Positions 60,472 through 64,000 of a DNA stretch of 64,000 nucleotides are shown here, one piece after another. The DNA is from Planctomycetaceae bacterium (lineage in GTDB: Bacteria > Planctomycetota > Planctomycetia > Planctomycetales > Planctomycetaceae): NCBI GenBank assembly GCA_021732415.1, contig JAKFVC010000078.1, positions 1 through 64,000 on the forward strand, in the 5' to 3' direction. Each line of letters starts with the position of its first letter. Position 1 is the stretch's first letter. The position numbers and the translations under genes are program-made. The notes beneath the pieces were generated by a model. It ran no database searches. It was not told the origin of the DNA and worked only from the letters and a program-made list of their open reading frames with translations.

Positions 60472-63400
60472 TTATTTCCCCTCAACCGGACTCAGTCGCT
60501 GATTGAGTAAAAAGGTCAACAACGCCCGCAGATCCGCCTCGTTCAACTGTTCGGCCACATTCGACGGCATGGGAGACAAGTTCGACAGCCGAGACTCTTC
60601 AATATCGTCCAGCGGGATGCGGACTTCCTTGCCCTGATTATCTCCCAGAATCAGGGCCTTCCCTTCCTCCCGCAGCTTGAGTCCCGTGACGACGACGCCA
60701 TCAGTCTTAGCGATGATCGTCGCGCGAAACGCGGCGTCCACGTTGCGATTGGGGTCGAGGACATCTTCAATCAATCGTTCGAGACCGCGGTTGCCGACCC
60801 CGTCCAATTGCGGCCCCACCTTGCCCCCTTCGTTATTGATTCGATGGCAGCCAGCACAGGTCTTCTTGAACACGGCCGCCCCTGCTTCAGGTGACGACTT
60901 GTTTGCGATGAAACTGCTCGCAAGCTTAGCCGTCAACTGTTTGAGACGTTCGTCGGCGGCCGGAATGCCTTGAGTCAGCTCTTTGATCCGTTCTTCACGT
61001 TTGGCAATCGGGAGGTTGGTCAAACGGTCCAGCACCGGCTTATCCTGCAACAGCCGAGCCGACGCCCTGCCCTGAGAAATCATGCTGAACAGCATCTCGC
61101 CTCCTTGAGGCGTGCTCGTCATGGCCAAAGCAATCGGCTGTTGCAAAGGTCCGGGTGCCGTTCCCAAAGCAGTCGCCAAAGCCAGCAGCGACGGTTGAGT
61201 ATTGATCGGCCCCAGCAACTGGGCCGCAACGGTTCGCAGTGCCGCCGGTTCGTTGGCGTTTTGTACGACGCCGATCAGAGCGGCCACTGCGCCCGTGCGA
61301 TCCAGATTGATTCCAGCCTGGGCCGCCGCAATTCTCACCGGAGTGTCCGACCGAGTATTTTTCAACTGGGCGACCATCGGCCCGGCGAGTTCCTTCAACT
61401 GGAGTTGGCCCGCGACTTGAATCGCCGTTACCAGCGACCGATCGACGAAGGCAAACCCCTCGACCGGATTGGCCACGACCTCGGGTTCGAACCGGCCGAC
61501 TGCCAGCCAGGCGTACCCAGAAGCCGTACCGGCGTCGACGGCTTCGAATACGCCTTGCTGCCCGGCCCATTTCTGCAAGTCCCAGGTAAACTTCTGAGCC
61601 ACATCATTCCGCGGTGGAAGTTCCTTCGCGACGATTTCGCCCGATTCCAATAAACGCAACCGGACATGATTGACGGGTTCTGGATTCGTTCCCGGTGTTC
61701 CATTATGTCCACACATCCAGTAAGTGAGCTTGGCCGGGATGACAAATGGTGCCGACGTCAGCACACCGGTCAATTGTTCTCCATTGGCGATACTATCGTA
61801 GTAGCGAGCATCCCCATTTCCATCGGTCGAGTTGCGGTGAGTGACACCCCACGGGCTGCCGGTGTTCGGATTCGTCAGCCCCGGAACTGGTCGATTCTCC
61901 CAGGCGATGGGAGCCGTACGCTGCGGATCGAGCAACGTCTTTGCCAGGTGAGTTGCCCACTTGCCGAGTGCGGATTCTGCGGACAGCTTGGCTCCGCGTT
62001 GAGTCAGGCCTTCAAACAACGACTGAAACAGCACCGCCTGACGTTGCACATCCTTGGGGAATTTCTGCTGCACGAACGCCGCCACTTCGTCCAGTCGCTC
62101 ATTCCCGACATGCCGAGCGACATGCTGCAGGCAACGTTCCACCATTGGCTGATCGACTTCATGCTGGCGAATATAGTCGAACGTAAACCACGCCGCGGAT
62201 TCACTGGGAACTGCGAGTGCAATGTCAACGACCTTGGCCAGTTCGTCGCGTTCCAGTTTCACCTTGGCGATTTGATCGACGGCAGCCGCAGGACGCAGTT
62301 GGTCTCGAATGGCGATCCGAGTGGCGTGAACCAATTGCGCGTCACCGGAGGGCGTCGTGTTCCACAGGCGCACTAGCGGTTGCAAGTTGGCGGCAGCGGG
62401 ATGACGGCCAATAGCTTCCGCGGCGGCTCGTTGCACGAACGGGTCCGAGTCCGCGAGTTTTACTCGGACCAGTTCGGCGATAGCCGCAGTCCAGGGATTC
62501 GTTTCCCCCAGCGCTCGCATGAGATGGATCCGGACAAGCGCTTCTGAGTCCTTGGAGAGGCTTTGAATCAACGCCTCATCAAGTTGGCCCAGGCGAAACA
62601 ACAGCCACAGTGCTTCAACGCGTTCCGCTGCCCGCTGAGCCGATTCAGGTGCCGCATCGCCCTTCTGCAGGAGTGCTCGTGCTCGGACGGGTGCCTCGTT
62701 TTCAAATCGCTCCTGAAGGTCCTGGCTCGCCAGATCGCGAACTGCCGTGTTAGAGTCGTTCAGGCGTTCGACCAGTTTGTCAATTGGCAGTGCATGCAGA
62801 TTGGGAACCGCCGGCGCTGGGACCTTTTTATCAGTGCCCGTATAAACAATGCGCCAGATACGACCCCGATGACGATCGCGGCGGGGATGCTTCAGATCGA
62901 CTTCATAGTGTCCAATGATCGAGTTATAAAAATCGGAGACATAAAGCGCCCCGTCCGGCCCCAGTTGTAAATCTACCGGATGGAACCACCAGTCATCGCA
63001 CGTGACGAAATCCTCGACCTTTTCCACCCACGGCGACGAACCGCGCCATTCAATCGTGTCGCGATGAATGATGTTGGTGACCACGTTGCCGACAAACATC
63101 GAGCCTGTGTATTCAGCGGGGAAATGACTCCCTGCGTACGCCACGACACCGGCGATTCCAGTCGAACCGTGATCATTCGAAGTCGTAATCGGGGCGTATC
63201 CTAATCCATCATCCTTCTTGCCAAAACTGTCGTAGTAGCCGCCTCGCAAAATCATCGTGATGGGCTTCGAGTGGCAGTCGGCGGTGAACCGGTCGCCGCG
63301 GGCATCGATGCACATGCCGAACGGATTAACTTGGCCCCACGAAAGCTGCTCGATGGCCGAACCGTCCGCTTTGAACCGGTACGTGTTCCCCGATTGCATC

Positions 63401-64000
63401 TCCAGGACGACCGGCCCTTCTCCCTTCAACTTGACCTTAGAAGAGTTGCGAAAACCGTGGCAGGCATAAATCCAACCGTCGTTCCCTAGGCGAAATGCAT
63501 TCTGGTCGCCGTGCGTATCCACGAAATCGAACGGCCCGTAGAGGATCTCGCGTTTGTCGGCTTTGCCATCCTCGTCCGAGTCGGTCAGTTTCCAGATGTA
63601 GGGAATTGACCAGACGATCGCTTCATTCCCGCTGGGGAGCGGCAGGACTCCAATCGGGATGTTCAACTTGTCGGCGAACTTGGTGATTTTCCTAGCTCGT
63701 CCGTCGGGACCGATGCCGTCGAGAACGGTCAATCCATCACGAGACTGTTCGGAATCCGCGGCGGCAAACGGATATTCGATCGAATGGGTCACCCACAGGC
63801 GGCCCCGCGCATCGAAATTCAGGTTCATCGGCTTCTGAATATCGGGTTCCGCGGCGACGAGTTGGATCTCAAACCCCGGTCGCAGTTTGAATTTGGTCCG
63901 TTCCTGCTCCGGAGGAAGCGGTTCCGTGGGCGCCACAGGAGGTCCGGCCAACAGGTCCGAAGTGACCAGCGACAGGACGGACAGGCAGACAAACGCAAAC
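60472..64000 (-). CDS. PVC-type heme-binding membrane-bound dehydrogenase, partial
   Basis: A large exported dehydrogenase-cytochrome of which about 1175 residues are in the window. The N-terminal end lies beyond base 64000; the last in-window residues, FAFVCLSVLSLVTSDLLAG, are the end of a signal peptide. The N-terminal half (about 30-370) is a beta-propeller of the PVC-type dehydrogenase family (FEIQLVAAEPDIQKPMNL, ARGRLWVTHSIEYPF). A HEAT-like helical region (about 400-870) follows, and the C-terminus is a class I cytochrome c with CAGCHRINNEGGKVGP (CxxCH). Family members are thought to oxidise sugars or related substrates at the membrane, feeding electrons through the heme. A TTG at 63951 is not the start. 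Confidence 0.92.
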   Translation of the reverse strand, partial: FAFVCLSVLSLVTSDLLAGPPVAPTEPLPPEQERTKFKLRPGFEIQLVAAEPDIQKPMNLNFDARGRLWVTHSIEYPFAAADSEQSRDGLTVLDGIGPDGRARKITKFADKLNIPIGVLPLPSGNEAIVWSIPYIWKLTDSDEDGKADKREILYGPFDFVDTHGDQNAFRLGNDGWIYACHGFRNSSKVKLKGEGPVVLEMQSGNTYRFKADGSAIEQLSWGQVNPFGMCIDARGDRFTADCHSKPITMILRGGYYDSFGKKDDGLGYAPITTSNDHGSTGIAGVVAYAGSHFPAEYTGSMFVGNVVTNIIHRDTIEWRGSSPWVEKVEDFVTCDDWWFHPVDLQLGPDGALYVSDFYNSIIGHYEVDLKHPRRDRHRGRIWRIVYTGTDKKVPAPAVPNLHALPIDKLVERLNDSNTAVRDLASQDLQERFENEAPVRARALLQKGDAAPESAQRAAERVEALWLLFRLGQLDEALIQSLSKDSEALVRIHLMRALGETNPWTAAIAELVRVKLADSDPFVQRAAAEAIGRHPAAANLQPLVRLWNTTPSGDAQLVHATRIAIRDQLRPAAAVDQIAKVKLERDELAKVVDIALAVPSESAAWFTFDYIRQHEVDQPMVERCLQHVARHVGNERLDEVAAFVQQKFPKDVQRQAVLFQSLFEGLTQRGAKLSAESALGKWATHLAKTLLDPQRTAPIAWENRPVPGLTNPNTGSPWGVTHRNSTDGNGDARYYDSIANGEQLTGVLTSAPFVIPAKLTYWMCGHNGTPGTNPEPVNHVRLRLLESGEIVAKELPPRNDVAQKFTWDLQKWAGQQGVFEAVDAGTASGYAWLAVGRFEPEVVANPVEGFAFVDRSLVTAIQVAGQLQLKELAGPMVAQLKNTRSDTPVRIAAAQAGINLDRTGAVAALIGVVQNANEPAALRTVAAQLLGPINTQPSLLALATALGTAPGPLQQPIALAMTSTPQGGEMLFSMISQGRASARLLQDKPVLDRLTNLPIAKREERIKELTQGIPAADERLKQLTAKLASSFIANKSSPEAGAAVFKKTCAGCHRINNEGGKVGPQLDGVGNRGLERLIEDVLDPNRNVDAAFRATIIAKTDGVVVTGLKLREEGKALILGDNQGKEVRIPLDDIEESRLSNLSPMPSNVAEQLNEADLRALLTFLLNQRLSPVEGK

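Noticed and set aside
63951-63951. TTG as the start of the dehydrogenase
   Set aside because: The frame continues upstream through a hydrophobic signal-peptide-like stretch to the window edge, so the true start lies outside.
1-64000. tRNA or rRNA genes
   Set aside because: I looked for tRNA arm patterns and rRNA sequence by eye and found none. A dedicated tRNA scan would be needed to be sure.

Overview
This window looks like a chromosomal segment of a planctomycete. The lineage is inferred from gene content and not from a marker gene such as 16S rRNA. Indicators are a PVC-type heme-binding dehydrogenase running off the right edge, DUF1571, YdjY and DUF3500 proteins, a secreted EF-hand protein, a PPC-domain protein, a planctomycete-type ECF sigma factor, and a sedolisin whose N-terminus carries the ESLESRVLLSA export motif. 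Gene density is moderate. I see no tRNA, rRNA, prophage or CRISPR array. The only mobile-element gene is one REP-associated (IS200-like) tyrosine transposase.

Layout. 0-11 kb: secreted or envelope proteins (EF-hand, two redoxin-fold proteins, DUF1571, PPC protein) and a MazG-like pyrophosphohydrolase. 11.5-15.9 kb: a membrane protein with a GATase-like domain, an ABC ATPase without a permease beside it, then a REP-transposase unit with inverted ends. 15.9-23.3 kb: dnaE, a GlsB/YeaQ-type membrane protein, a glycosyltransferase-GtrA fusion and an ABC-2 ATPase/permease pair. 23.3-28.6 kb, minus strand: anti-sigma-like protein, Gfo/Idh/MocA oxidoreductase, alpha/beta hydrolase, hisC and an M81 peptidase. 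29-34 kb: a BshC-like protein, an ECF sigma factor, a gene-free 0.9 kb stretch ending in an orphan intrinsic terminator (candidate small RNA), and several small hypothetical genes, one of only 59 residues. 34-38.9 kb: LptF/G-type permease with a GT9 glycosyltransferase, Tpx, an ACT-domain protein and a HAD hydrolase. 39-49.7 kb: DUF3500, sugar isomerase-like protein, HTH-EIIA fusion, DEAD-box helicase, second Gfo/Idh/MocA protein, aroA, YdjY protein, beta-CASP nuclease and SEC-C protein. 50-54.5 kb: secreted D-aminoacylase-like amidohydrolase and sedolisin. 55-60.2 kb: a four-gene ABC importer cluster with a double-domain substrate-binding protein and a STAS-domain protein. 60.5 kb to the end: the PVC-type dehydrogenase.

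The most striking non-genic feature is the number and variety of dispersed palindromic or inverted-repeat units of about 25-230 bp between genes. At least a dozen sequence families occur, several in two to seven copies, some nested or as half-copies. The REP-type transposase unit has the same architecture and is a plausible, unproven, source of some of them. The best candidates for something undescribed are the STAS-linked ABC importer, the orphan-terminator RNA near 31.8-31.9 kb, and the relation between the palindromes and the transposase unit.
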